Shown here in pieces: positions 1 through 8,449 of a stretch of DNA of 64,000 nucleotides; position 1 is the first letter of the stretch, and each line of letters starts with the position of its first letter. Origin of the DNA: Methylococcales bacterium (lineage in GTDB: Bacteria > Pseudomonadota > Gammaproteobacteria > Methylococcales > Methylomonadaceae); NCBI GenBank assembly GCA_026399095.1, contig JAPLRP010000039.1:1-64000 (forward strand), written 5' to 3'. The notes under the pieces were generated by a model, which had not been told where the DNA came from, made no database searches, and saw only the letters and a list, made by a program, of their open reading frames with translations. The position numbers and the translations under genes are program-made.

Positions 1-38
1 CAAGGGGAGTCGATGCGAAAAAAAATGAATTCCTTGAC

Positions 39-350
39 TCAAGTTGAACACTTAGAGTAAAAATTCACTTCCATCGATGCGTTAGCTTTTAGGTGTTCAA
101 GTCCATCAGAATTGGTGTTCAAATTAATCAGAATACGCACCAGCGACCCAGAAGCAAGGACAGCCTGACAACATAAAGCCAATGGAGCTTTAACGGTTTC
201 CTGTAGCGCCTGTGCTGCCTTGCCTAATATGTCGCCTAGTGCTTCGACCGGATAAGTTTCCGCTGCTGGCAATGGAGCGCGTAGTGGTTCGGGTTCATAA
301 GTAGCAGGATTGCCATTAAAAAACTGATCTCTTTTATCATCCAAACTCAT
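39..350 (-). pseudogene. Truncated DUF3987-type protein (N-terminal fragment)
   Basis: The first ~69 residues read like the N-terminus of DUF3987 proteins, which are common on phages and integrative elements; the stretch with PEPLRAPLPAAE, EALGDILGKAAQAL and KAPLALCCQAVLA is the recognisable part. Homology then stops abruptly at about base 140 and the frame runs through unrelated sequence to a stop at 39. A full-length family member has several hundred residues, so the helicase/primase-like body is missing. The break coincides with two tandem 22-bp repeats at 92-135. The start codon overlaps the stop of the upstream zinc-finger gene (ATGA), so the two were co-translated. The fragment is probably non-functional. 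The family name rests on remembered family sequence, not on a search. Confidence 0.6.
92..135. repeat. Two tandem 22-bp repeats, possible transposon end
   Basis: Two adjacent 22-bp units (92-113 and 114-135) share the pattern GGTGTTCAA-N4-ATCAGAAT and agree at 18 of 22 positions. They lie exactly where the DUF3987-like reading frame loses its homology, and are followed by CGCA. Arrays of similar-length transposase-binding sites are known at the ends of Tn7-like and TniA-type transposons. The interpretation as a mobile-element terminus extending beyond the left edge is inference. Confidence 0.45.
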
Positions 351-763
351 TGCCTCACCTCGCGGACAATTTCATTAATAGTATTTTCAGCGAGAATTAC
401 TCTGGATAAATCATCATGCGATAAATCCTCTTTTGCCAATAGCTGCCTAATACCCATACTTAAAATGACGACCTCAAACGCTAACCGATCAAACAACTCG
501 TATTTATTAAATCTCGGTGGTTTAGTGCCTTTTTGATAGCTTGGGTTTTCCGGCATTAAATCGCTTAACTCAAGGCCAACCGCTGCAACGATATCTGATA
601 CCTGGCATCCACTAAAACAGTGTATTAATATTTTCCCGTCGTCGGTTTGCTTAATAGCTAGGCTCGGTGACTTATCAGGATGAGCAGGACAACATGCCAG
701 CCATTTCCCTTGACCGTTAGACTTAACCTTGTCCAATTTAGAAAGAAGATTATCTATTACCAT
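347..763 (-). CDS. CHC2-type zinc-finger protein (primase-like)
   Basis: A 138-residue protein. Near residues 23-53 it has a zinc-ribbon pattern CCPAHPDKSPS followed by IHCFSGC, the CHC2 finger of DnaG-type primases and of phage/plasmid primase-helicases. No TOPRIM or helicase domain follows, so this is either a stand-alone zinc-finger subunit or the split N-terminus of an element-encoded primase whose body is the adjacent DUF3987-type gene. Its stop overlaps the start of that gene, which implies translational coupling. It belongs to the integrative element and probably helps its replication or maintenance. The finger is clear; the function is inferred. Confidence 0.65.
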   Translation of the reverse strand: MVIDNLLSKLDKVKSNGQGKWLACCPAHPDKSPSLAIKQTDDGKILIHCFSGCQVSDIVAAVGLELSDLMPENPSYQKGTKPPRFNKYELFDRLAFEVVILSMGIRQLLAKEDLSHDDLSRVILAENTINEIVREVRQ

Positions 764-881
764 AACAACCTACCCGCCAATGATAGGTATTGAAGCAATT
801 TAACCAGTTTGGCTTTAAGTCTGGATAGGGTAAAATGATCTTGCTGTTTTCTGATTACGCCACGGTTCGCAGCCGTGGTTT

Positions 882-1151
882 TCATGCCGCACCGCCTCTT
901 AATGCCTCAAGTTCAATAACCAATAACTTAATATCAGCTTCCGACATACCAGCAATACGCGCTTGATTGATTGCCTGAATCTCATTAGCAGGCCATGCCA
1001 CTCGATCACCGCCAATGCTAACGGGCTTGGTCAATACGCCTTTTTTAATGTCACGATAAAGAGTTGATCTCGTTTTGCCCATAGCGGCTTCGACTATGGG
1101 ACGACGATATAAATGATTAATTTGGGGGGTAATAATGCTTGTTAATGCCAT
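882..1151 (-). CDS. AlpA-family helix-turn-helix regulator
   Basis: An 89-residue protein with the AlpA/excisionase-like winged-helix pattern: RRPIVEAAMGKTRSTLYRDI forms the helix-turn-helix (residues ~16-36), followed by KGVLTKPVSIGGDRVAW, the wing typical of this family. AlpA of phage/P4-like islands activates integrase or acts as an excision factor. Its place between the integrase and the replication genes of the element supports that role. A good ribosome site (AAGGAATACAA) precedes the ATG. The C-terminus is longer than in minimal AlpA proteins, with a helical tail of unknown role. Confidence 0.75.
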   Translation of the reverse strand: MALTSIITPQINHLYRRPIVEAAMGKTRSTLYRDIKKGVLTKPVSIGGDRVAWPANEIQAINQARIAGMSEADIKLLVIELEALRGGAA

Positions 1152-1296
1152 TTGTATTCCTTGTTAAGGTATACGCCCTTGTGGGATTACTAGGGCATGG
1201 CGTGCAGTTTGTGCGATTTAGAAAGTAAAAAAAATGTCCTTTTGTTCCGCATCATGATGGTTTGCAATAAATCATGATATTTTGCAATAGTTCATT

Positions 1297-2010
1297 TTAT
1301 TTATCAGGCGGGGTGGGCATCATCTTTGCCAGACGCCTGTCAGTTACAACTATTCCAGCTCTTTTTGCCGCTGCGGCTCTCGCTGCGGTTAGGGTTTTAT
1401 AGTTTGGTATTTCTTCAATAAAATACTTATTAGCAATAACCCATTTTTTATTACTTTCTGTCGATCTATTTTTTGCACCTCTTTGGTATTTATTTAATTT
1501 TTCTTGCATTATTTTATTAAGAAAAACGTCCTCTTCTTTGGAATCTTTCCGACCCCGATACATACCAAGTAGTTCACTTGATAGCGCCATTGATTCTATG
1601 GAGCTTACTGTATCACCGTTTTTAAAATCTAACAGACTGGAGACACATGACATAAGAGTAAAAGATAGTAGTTGCTCATTAAATGTTGGCTCTTTATTTT
1701 CATGAAGAGAGAGAACAAGCTCTTTTTTACTCTCGTCTTCTATTAATTCGCTTAAAAATCTCTTTTCATTAGCTATATACAAAGCTGACCTAATACGCGC
1801 AATTTCGTCTTTGTTATCGCCTGCAAGCTCACTTATTTCATCCTTTATAGATATAAGCTGCCTTTTATTAGATATTAGAAAGGCCTTAGTAATTTCATAT
1901 TTTGTAATTTCTGTGATTTCAGCAACTAAAGCGCTTATTTCTTGCTCACTAACAGCGTACTTTTCTTGCTGAGTTCTAAAATATTCGGCTTCTTCTTGTA
2001 AGGTATTCAA
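1297..2010 (-). CDS. Hypothetical protein of the integrative element
   Basis: A 237-residue, mostly helical and charged protein with a coiled-coil-like N-terminal half and a basic C-terminus (near the end: AARAAAAKRAGIVVTDRRLA). No signal peptide or membrane segment is visible. It begins at TTG, supported by GGAG six bases upstream. The base composition is distinctly A+T-rich. It lies between the AlpA-like regulator and the integrase, in the same direction, so it is accessory cargo or a DNA-binding helper of the element. I do not recognise the family. Confidence 0.5.
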   Translation of the reverse strand: MNTLQEEAEYFRTQQEKYAVSEQEISALVAEITEITKYEITKAFLISNKRQLISIKDEISELAGDNKDEIARIRSALYIANEKRFLSELIEDESKKELVLSLHENKEPTFNEQLLSFTLMSCVSSLLDFKNGDTVSSIESMALSSELLGMYRGRKDSKEEDVFLNKIMQEKLNKYQRGAKNRSTESNKKWVIANKYFIEEIPNYKTLTAARAAAAKRAGIVVTDRRLAKMMPTPPDK

Positions 2011-2108
2011 TCAACACTCCATTAAGGTGTAATCATTACGAGGGGGATAACCGGAAACAAGGTAATGAATCTTGCTTATCACGCTGCAGGCGCTATCCGG
2101 TTAATTGA

Positions 2109-3398
2109 TTATATCGCTTTTCTAAAGGTAGTTTGTATTGATGCTTTTATGGGCGTTACATTCCAATCCTTGCCAGCCTCGCAGGTGGTTAAAAAATCAT
2201 CCCATAACTGTAGAGCTTCTTTTCTATCCTCAAGGTAATCACCGCGATCATAAACGCCATCCATATCCGGTATTTTATGATTCAAACACCGCTCGCTAAC
2301 AAACCGATCTACACCAATATATTTTGCGCATAAGTGCGTTTTCATAGTGGCTCTAAAATCATGGATAGTGAAGTTTTCAACGTCCATCAAAGGGAATAGC
2401 CAGTCTTTAATCGGCTTGTTTAAGTAGCTTTCGCAGGCATGGCCGTTTTTTGTTTTTCTTCTGCTCATACTAGGTATTAAGTACAAACTATCATCAATAT
2501 GATTCTGCATAAGCTCTACAACAATGTTATAGGCAGATGATGATAGTGGTATATCTATCTTCAACTCTTTCTTAGTTTGTAATTTTGAGATGTGCCAGAC
2601 TCGATTTATTAAATCAAAGTCATCACGCTTGGCTTTTAATAATTCGGTTTTTCTATTGCCCAATAACAATAATAACTTTGTGCATAGGTAATGACGTCGT
2701 GTGAATTTCTCACAATCCCTCATAGCTTTAAACAATAGGGTTAATTCTGCGTGTGTTAAATACCGATCTCGACTTGTTTCTTTTCCGCCAGCATCCGAAG
2801 TATCAAAGGCAAAGGCTGGATTGTTTTTTATTATTTGTCGCTTGATTGCATAATTAAAAATTTGCTTCGTCATCGCCAAAACGTCACTTGCTGTCGTTGG
2901 TGCGGTCTTTTTAATAATGTTTAGCATGGTAGAGATGTGCATAGGCTCGACCGCATCAATGCGTAGTTTGCCAATAGCCGGTATCAGATACTTATTAAGG
3001 CTTAAGCGTTTTGCATGTGCTGACTTTAATTTACCGGCAACATTACACTCAAACCATTCATCAACCAACTGGTAAACAGTTTGCGCGGATTTATCAGCAA
3101 TAGCTTTTTTTATCGTTTCCTGCTTAAGCTCGCGTTTTTGTGTTGCTGGATTATTGCCTTTTTTTATTTCGACTCTATGCGACATTGCGGATAATCTCGC
3201 AGAGCTTAACGAGGTATCAGGATAAGCACCTAAAAATACTTTTTGCTCTATTTTCGCGATCTTGAAGCGTAAAAACCAAACAGGGTTTTTATCAGTGGCA
3301 CGGTATCTTAAATATAAATTATCGCCATCTGCTTTGGCATCAAAACGAATGTTATTTTTAATCCAGTAGCGAATTTCTTTGTCTTGTATCTTAGCCAT
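2109..3398 (-). CDS. P4-type tyrosine recombinase (integrase)
   Basis: A 429-residue site-specific recombinase. The N-terminal ~100 residues resemble the DUF4102 arm-binding domain of P4-like integrases (LYLRYRATDKNPVWFLRFK, VFLGAYPDTSLSSAR), followed by a SAM-like core-binding domain at ~105-205. The catalytic domain shows the expected residues: Arg in GNRKTEL, the HxxR box in IHDFRAT, His in CLNHKI and the nucleophile Tyr in VYDRGDY. It should integrate and excise the element whose other genes lie downstream at 39-2010. It is the last element gene before chromosomal housekeeping genes, so the attachment site probably lies in 3399-3655. No tRNA is visible there. Confidence 0.88.
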   Translation of the reverse strand: MAKIQDKEIRYWIKNNIRFDAKADGDNLYLRYRATDKNPVWFLRFKIAKIEQKVFLGAYPDTSLSSARLSAMSHRVEIKKGNNPATQKRELKQETIKKAIADKSAQTVYQLVDEWFECNVAGKLKSAHAKRLSLNKYLIPAIGKLRIDAVEPMHISTMLNIIKKTAPTTASDVLAMTKQIFNYAIKRQIIKNNPAFAFDTSDAGGKETSRDRYLTHAELTLLFKAMRDCEKFTRRHYLCTKLLLLLGNRKTELLKAKRDDFDLINRVWHISKLQTKKELKIDIPLSSSAYNIVVELMQNHIDDSLYLIPSMSRRKTKNGHACESYLNKPIKDWLFPLMDVENFTIHDFRATMKTHLCAKYIGVDRFVSERCLNHKIPDMDGVYDRGDYLEDRKEALQLWDDFLTTCEAGKDWNVTPIKASIQTTFRKAI

Positions 3399-3655
3399 AC
3401 TTATAAGCCATGTTCAGTTAAAAAAAGGGTACGCGCTAGGGTACACTTAAAACACGGGCTTGTAAAATACAGCTTGAAACAGTGTGGGAATGTAAATGCT
3501 TTAAATTAGAGGGTTGCAGGCTATTTTGTGGGATGCTCTGGGATTGCTAAAAACAGTCATCCTTATTATTTTGCAGAGCATGGGTTGATGTCTTAGCCTT
3601 CTATTAAATACTTTTTAAACTACTCTCTGATTAAAAATCAAAAATTACCTTAAAA
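3399..3655. other. Intergenic junction; probable att-site region
   Basis: The 257-bp gap between the integrase start and the universal stress gene contains no tRNA-like cloverleaf and no convincing ORF. The junction of element and chromosome should be here, because P4-type integrases usually sit next to their attachment site. I cannot name the core repeat, since the other end of the element lies outside the window. Confidence 0.3.
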
Positions 3656-4099
3656 TTAATCATCTCGTAATCGAACTGCAAGTACATCACAATCGGCATG
3701 ATGCAGAACCCCATTAGCGGTTGATCCGAGTATCAAAGCCAATCCATGTCGACCATGAGAACCGAGGACAATTAAATCAACCTTATTTTCTTTAGCAACT
3801 CTTACTATTTCTGTCTTGGGACTTCCCATTTCCAGCCATAAGTTGTCTTCTGTAACATCTAACTTTTGAGCTAATTTACCTAACCTTTTTTTTGCCTCAG
3901 CCATCAACTCAGTTGTTAAATCCATATTAAATGGAATATCAGCACCATAACCAGCATCTATAATCGGCACACTATCCACAACATGAATAATGCTGAAATT
4001 TGCCTGATATGTAGTCGCTAAATCCCTAGCTCTATTAGTAACAGCCTCACAGTGCTCGAAAAAATCAACCGCAAGTAATATATGTTCATAGTTTTTCAT
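3656..4099 (-). CDS. Universal stress protein, UspA family
   Basis: A 147-residue single-domain Usp protein. It starts with the usual beta strand YEHILLAVDF, and the C-terminal nucleotide-binding segment reads LGSHGRHGLALILGSTANGV, the glycine-rich loop of the family with one residue fewer between the second and third glycines than the classical ATP-binding motif. Usp proteins are cytoplasmic, dimeric and induced by stress or growth arrest. The gene is followed by a small membrane-protein gene on the same strand, ending about 520 bases upstream of this start. Which Usp paralogue this is cannot be told from the sequence alone. Confidence 0.85.
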   Translation of the reverse strand: MKNYEHILLAVDFFEHCEAVTNRARDLATTYQANFSIIHVVDSVPIIDAGYGADIPFNMDLTTELMAEAKKRLGKLAQKLDVTEDNLWLEMGSPKTEIVRVAKENKVDLIVLGSHGRHGLALILGSTANGVLHHADCDVLAVRLRDD

Positions 4100-4108
4100 A
4101 CTTCACTC

Positions 4109-4621
4109 CTATTTAACACCAGCAACCTCAGGGAATAACAAAGCCATAACTTGATAAGATCCTAAAAGATATAAAAAAGCCAAGCCCAAACTAAAACTTA
4201 AAGTTTTTTCCAAAACCTTACTGATAATATAGCCTGTAACTGCCCAATTCCAACCCATTAAAGCCAACATAACCAAAAGTACTAATAACCCTCCACGTCC
4301 TATTTCCATTGAGGCCATGCCTGGCAGGGCAAAAAAACTGATCATTGCATCTGTTCCCAATACAGCTGAAAGTCCTTGATAAAGTCGCCCTAACTTTCCA
4401 GTCATGTACAACATGATCCAGACAAATCCTGCGACCATAAAAATATCAACCATTATCTGCAACAAGACACTAAAAGTATCGTAATGTATACTTAACATAA
4501 ATACACGAATGACAACATAGACAATAAACAATAATCTCAACAGCCATAAAGAATAAGGTAAATCCTGAGGTCCCTTTTTGAACCGGCAAATATCAAATAA
4601 TAGTATTATAATTTCATACAT
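4109..4621 (-). CDS. Hypothetical inner-membrane protein
   Basis: About 170 residues with four or five hydrophobic segments: LWLLRLLFIVYVVIRVFML, a following stretch with VDIFMVAGFVWIMLYM, one with GGLLVLLVMLALMGW, and SLGLAFLYLLGSYQVMALLF. I place the start at the ATG at 4621, because GAGGTG lies six bases upstream of it; an in-frame ATG ten codons earlier has no ribosome site. It ends just before the universal stress gene on the same strand, so the two may be one transcript. No family is recognised. A membrane-stress partner of the Usp protein is only a guess. Confidence 0.6.
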   Translation of the reverse strand: MYEIIILLFDICRFKKGPQDLPYSLWLLRLLFIVYVVIRVFMLSIHYDTFSVLLQIMVDIFMVAGFVWIMLYMTGKLGRLYQGLSAVLGTDAMISFFALPGMASMEIGRGGLLVLLVMLALMGWNWAVTGYIISKVLEKTLSFSLGLAFLYLLGSYQVMALLFPEVAGVK

Positions 4622-4750
4622 TAACTTCACCTCATTATATAAATAATACAAGGTTAAAACCGTTTCAGGTTATTAATACTTTAAATTGATACTCTATGGC
4701 AATATTCCGTTGAGAATTGGCGGTCATCAGATTATTTCAATCTTATATCG

Positions 4751-6634
4751 TCACTCAGCACTTTCAATCTTTTCTTCAGCTTCCATCCACGCCGTTTCTG
4801 CTTCGTCTAAAGCTTTATCAACTTGTACTTTTTTTTCCAATAATTGCTTTAAGCGAACTTTTTCTGATTCTGCATAAATATCAGGATCAGCCAATTGATG
4901 TTCCAATTGACGCTGTTCATTATGATATTTTTCAACAGCAATTTCAGCTTTTTTTAAAGCATCAAACAATGGTTTATGTTTTTGTCTGCGGTCAGCATCC
5001 AACTTTCGTTGATCTTTACGGGACACCACAGGTGCAGTCTCAGTTGCCGTTTTATCGTCCACTCTTTTCTGTTCAGTCAACCACAGTCGATAATCATCAA
5101 GATCACCATCAAAAGGCTGCACTTTACCGCCAGCAACCAATAGTAACTGATCTGTAACCGAGCGCAATAAATGCCTATCATGCGACACTACCACAATAGC
5201 ACCTTGATAATCTTGTAAGGCCACGCTCAAAGCATGACGCATTTCCAAATCCAGATGATTGGTGGGCTCATCCAAAAGCAACAGATTTGGATTTTGATAA
5301 ACCAGTAACGCCAATACCAAGCGGGCTTTTTCACCTCCAGAAAAAGGTTTTACCGCATCTAAAACCTTATCACCCTGAAAATCAAAACCACCTAAAAAAC
5401 TGCGTAAATCTTTTTCAGTCGCTTGTTTATCCAGCTTTTGTAAATGCCATAATGGACTCTCATCAAGTTGCAACTGCTCCAATTGATGCTGGGCAAAATA
5501 ACCTATTTTTAAAGCATCTGCTTCCTGTCTTTTGCCCGACAAAGGCAGCATATCACCAGCCAACACCTTAATTAAACTGGACTTTCCTGCACCATTCGGA
5601 CCCAACAAACCAATACGATCACCCGGCGAAATCGATATCCCTGCTCGCTTGATAACACAGCTTGATCCATAACCAATATCCACCTTATCTAGCGAAAGTA
5701 AAGGATTAGGCATCTTTTCAGGCTTTGCAAAACTAAAATCAAACGGCGAATCAACATGCGCCATTGCAATTAGTTCCATACGCTCAAGCGCCTTGATACG
5801 GCTTTGTGCTTGCCGTGCTTTAGTCGCTTGAGCTTTAAATCGATCGACAAAACTCTGAATATGGGCAATTTCGCGTTGTTGTTTTTGATAGGCTGATTGT
5901 TGCTGGGCTAACTTCTCGGCACGCATTTTTTCAAAGGCAGAATAATTACCAGTATATATTTCGGCTTTATTTTGTTCGATATGGACAATGTGATCGGTGA
6001 TAGTATCGAGAAAATCCCTATCATGAGAAATCAACATCAATGTACCGGGGTATATACACAACCAATCCTGCAACCAGATAACTGCATCTAAATCCAAATG
6101 GTTAGTTGGTTCATCTAGTAACAACACATCTGATCGACACATCAGAGCTTGCGCCAAATTAAGACGCATCCGCCAACCACCGGAAAATGAACTGACCGCA
6201 TTATGCTCTTGATCAGCAGAAAAACCCAAACCATTCATTAAGCGCGATGCCCTTGCTTGCGCAGTATAACCACCAATAATATCAATAGCGGCATGAAGCT
6301 CAGCCTGTTTTAAACCGTTGTCTGCAGCCTCTGCTAACTTTAACTGCTCTTGTAACCGCCTTAACTCCTGATCACCATCAATAACATAATCAATGGCCGA
6401 ACTCGCTACCGCTGGAGTTTCTTGGGCAACATGCGCTATCTCCAGATTGGGCGGCATTGAAAAATTGCCCTCATCCAAATGCAGCTCATTTTTAACAAGC
6501 GCAAATAAACTGGATTTACCCGCACCATTGGCACCAGTAAAGCCGACATTTTGACCTTTATGAATAGTGAAAGTAGAATTAGCAAACAGCACCCGCACAC
6601 CGCGGCGCAGAGCTATATTTTTAAAGTTTAGCAT
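4751..6634 (-). CDS. yheS: ABC-F ATPase YheS
   Basis: A 627-residue soluble ABC-F protein with two nucleotide-binding domains. Domain 1 has Walker A GANGAGKSS (~35), signature SFSGGWRMRL (~150) and Walker B LLLDEPTNHLDLDAVIW. A linker rich in Lys/Gln follows. Domain 2 has GPNGAGKSS (~345), FSGGEKARLVLALL and LLLDEPTNHLDLEMR. A charged C-terminal coiled coil ends the protein. ABC-F proteins act on the ribosome, clearing stalled or badly translating complexes; they have no membrane domain. Length and sequence closely follow E. coli YheS (637 residues), for example SHDRHLLRS and AHVDSPFDFSF. Orthology to YheS rather than Uup or EttA is well supported by these segments. Confidence 0.92.
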   Translation of the reverse strand: MLNFKNIALRRGVRVLFANSTFTIHKGQNVGFTGANGAGKSSLFALVKNELHLDEGNFSMPPNLEIAHVAQETPAVASSAIDYVIDGDQELRRLQEQLKLAEAADNGLKQAELHAAIDIIGGYTAQARASRLMNGLGFSADQEHNAVSSFSGGWRMRLNLAQALMCRSDVLLLDEPTNHLDLDAVIWLQDWLCIYPGTLMLISHDRDFLDTITDHIVHIEQNKAEIYTGNYSAFEKMRAEKLAQQQSAYQKQQREIAHIQSFVDRFKAQATKARQAQSRIKALERMELIAMAHVDSPFDFSFAKPEKMPNPLLSLDKVDIGYGSSCVIKRAGISISPGDRIGLLGPNGAGKSSLIKVLAGDMLPLSGKRQEADALKIGYFAQHQLEQLQLDESPLWHLQKLDKQATEKDLRSFLGGFDFQGDKVLDAVKPFSGGEKARLVLALLVYQNPNLLLLDEPTNHLDLEMRHALSVALQDYQGAIVVVSHDRHLLRSVTDQLLLVAGGKVQPFDGDLDDYRLWLTEQKRVDDKTATETAPVVSRKDQRKLDADRRQKHKPLFDALKKAEIAVEKYHNEQRQLEHQLADPDIYAESEKVRLKQLLEKKVQVDKALDEAETAWMEAEEKIESAE

Positions 6635-6718
6635 TAAAGTTCAAGATAAAATATTCAAAACATATGGATTTAAGTCCTAGCTTTGCGTGACAGCAATCAA
6701 ACAAGCTAAAAATCACCT

Positions 6719-6808
6719 TCGAAAAACACGAAAGACTAAATAGAAAAGGTTACTAGTACGTAGCTTAACTAATTTTTTTACATATTTCGTGCCTTTCGCG
6801 GGCAAATA
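6719..6808. repeat. Palindromic interspersed repeat, degenerate copy
   Basis: The left arm (cgaaaaacacgaaag) and the right arm (tttcgtgcctttcgcggg) form an imperfect inverted repeat around a unique centre. The arms resemble the ends of the two ~130-bp repeats at 53660 and 54989. It lies in the gap between yheS and the HdeD-like gene, and is probably a REP- or MITE-like non-coding repeat. Confidence 0.4.
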
Positions 6809-6830
6809 GCTTTTATAAGTATTAAGGTAA

Positions 6831-7409
6831 TTAAACAGCTTTATGGCGCAAACTTATATTGACCAAAGACCAGCCACCAAAAAACATATTAATACCAAAA
6901 AACAAACCTAATAACCAATCTGCGGTACCTGGCCAACCCGCCCAAACTACTAATGCCAAAATCAAAGCCGTTATCCCGCTAAAAAGAACAAAACCCCAGT
7001 GCGCCAGTGGCCGCATCAGGAATGCAAAAGAAATTTTAGCGATACCTTCCAAAGCAAAAAACAACGCCATTAGCATTGTTAAGGTTAGCATTCCATCCAA
7101 CGGTTGCGTCAAAAAAAGATAGCCAATAATTGCTTGTAAAAGCCCCATAAAAAGCCACAAACCAAAACCAGGCATACGGAAAAAAAACAAAGCCCGAACG
7201 ATAAGAAATATACCACCAAATAAGAGAATCCAACCCAATGCAACAACTATGGCTACAGTAAAAAACTGAGGTACAATTATTGCAATAATCCCCAATATAA
7301 TAAGTAAAATACCTTCGGCCAAAAATAACTTCCAATGCGTTTGGAAATACTCCTGCATTTGCTGTTGGATATGTTTAATTTCAAGTGTAGTACTTTCTAA
7401 GTTGTTCAT
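6831..7409 (-). CDS. HdeD-like membrane protein (DUF308)
   Basis: A 192-residue inner-membrane protein with six hydrophobic segments arranged as three pairs, the DUF308 pattern of HdeD. The first segment (WKLFLAEGILLIILGIIAII) and later GWILLFGGIFLIVRALFFF and FSGITALILALVVWAGWPG are characteristic. In E. coli HdeD helps acid resistance at high cell density; the molecular activity is unknown. The gene stands alone on the minus strand, with about 300 bases upstream lacking another gene. The family call is firm; a role in acid stress here is inferred. Confidence 0.82.
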   Translation of the reverse strand: MNNLESTTLEIKHIQQQMQEYFQTHWKLFLAEGILLIILGIIAIIVPQFFTVAIVVALGWILLFGGIFLIVRALFFFRMPGFGLWLFMGLLQAIIGYLFLTQPLDGMLTLTMLMALFFALEGIAKISFAFLMRPLAHWGFVLFSGITALILALVVWAGWPGTADWLLGLFFGINMFFGGWSLVNISLRHKAV

Positions 7410-7710
7410 CGTTTCTACTCATAAATGTTGGGTAATTGACCTGTAGCAAAATTTCAGGCGTTCTTTATAATTTACAACTGCATTGAACCTTTTAGAGATA
7501 TTTCTTCTGTTCTCTGGGACTTATTGTATACCAACTTGTCATTATAATAGCTTGATAATAAAGTATGACTTATTAGTCTATTAATTTTTTGACAGCCGTC
7601 AAAATGCATGAAACCAAACAATCAATCGTAAAAGTTGTGTAGCATTAACAGGCATAAAAAAACCGCACAGAATAAATCCAGTGCGGTTGGCAAACTTTAC
7701 TTAATTACTA
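7410..7710. other. Intergenic region
   Basis: About 300 bp, A+T-rich. Apart from the hairpin terminator near its right end (7653-7688) and presumed promoter sequence for the HdeD-like gene, no coding or structured element is visible. Confidence 0.4.
7653..7688 (-). terminator. Rho-independent terminator
   Basis: On the minus strand a perfect 8-bp stem (AACCGCAC at 7688-7681 with GTGCGGTT at 7668-7661) is followed by a run of T. It lies 22 bases past the stop of the exported protein gene at 7711 and ends that transcript. Confidence 0.85.
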
Positions 7711-8283
7711 TTAAGTATCGCTACCTTCTTCTTCATAGGGGTCTTCATCGATAGTAGCTGGACAAGTAAACAACATGCCGGGGGTTGCACTGGCGCTGTT
7801 TGCACTCTCGTTTATAAACAAGCTACCACCAGGCAGTGTATCACTCTCAACTTTAACCACTAAAGTGTGAATACCAGGAACCGCTTTGTTAAAATTAAAT
7901 TCAAAGCCCCCATCACCAACATTGTTAGTCGTAAAAGAAGCAGTATTAGCCGCACCCGGCGCAACATCATTCAACACAGTAGTTACTTTAAACTTTTGGT
8001 TTATTTGATTTGAGTGTTCAAGATTACCTTTAACGCTGACTATCCCATTAGAAAAGCAATCCACGATAACAAAACTACGCGTTGAATCAAGCTTTTGTCC
8101 TTTATCATTTCCTACCCAAGCTTCCAAGCGTTCAATTTCGACTCCACTATCTTTAATGGCTTTAACTGTTGGCTTAGTAACCGGTTCAAAATCAGCCTTA
8201 ACCAAAGGTACCACTGATGCCAACAATAAGCCAATAAATCCGGCTATTGTTACAACATTTTTCTTGCTAAATCTTTTTTTCAT
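7711..8283 (-). CDS. Hypothetical exported protein
   Basis: About 190 residues with an N-terminal signal sequence (MKKRFSKKN, then VTIAGFIGLLLASVVPLVKA; cleavage near ADFEP). The mature part is beta-rich and acidic at the C-terminus (EDPYEEEGSDT), with two cysteines (VIVDCFSNG and FTCPATID) that may form a disulfide in the periplasm. I prefer the ATG at 8283, which has GAGAAG five bases upstream, over one seven codons earlier with no ribosome site. It is monocistronic, with its own terminator. The family is not recognised; the fold could be immunoglobulin-like, given the alternating strands, but that is inference. Confidence 0.6.
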   Translation of the reverse strand: MKKRFSKKNVVTIAGFIGLLLASVVPLVKADFEPVTKPTVKAIKDSGVEIERLEAWVGNDKGQKLDSTRSFVIVDCFSNGIVSVKGNLEHSNQINQKFKVTTVLNDVAPGAANTASFTTNNVGDGGFEFNFNKAVPGIHTLVVKVESDTLPGGSLFINESANSASATPGMLFTCPATIDEDPYEEEGSDT

Positions 8284-8449
8284 GAGGTCTTCTCGCTTAT
8301 TCATGTTTTATTTTTTTGGGACACTTTACAAAGCATCGCTATTTTGACTTCTTTAAATTGCCTGACCGTACAATCTGCATTTGCTAAATAGCTGTTAGGG
8401 TAACTTACTTTAAAGCGACCCAAACAAACTAGCAATAGTTATAAGTATC

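Noticed and set aside
44-52. Third, inverted copy of the transposon-end repeat
   Set aside because: Only about eight bases (TTGAACACT) match; the ATCAGAAT half is missing, so this is not enough to count.
3399-3655. tRNA gene at the integrase boundary
   Set aside because: I looked for a TTCNANNC-type loop with flanking stems and a CCA end and found none.
4717-5157. Plus-strand frame over the yheS gene
   Set aside because: It is antisense to a fully conserved ABC-F protein and has no recognisable content.
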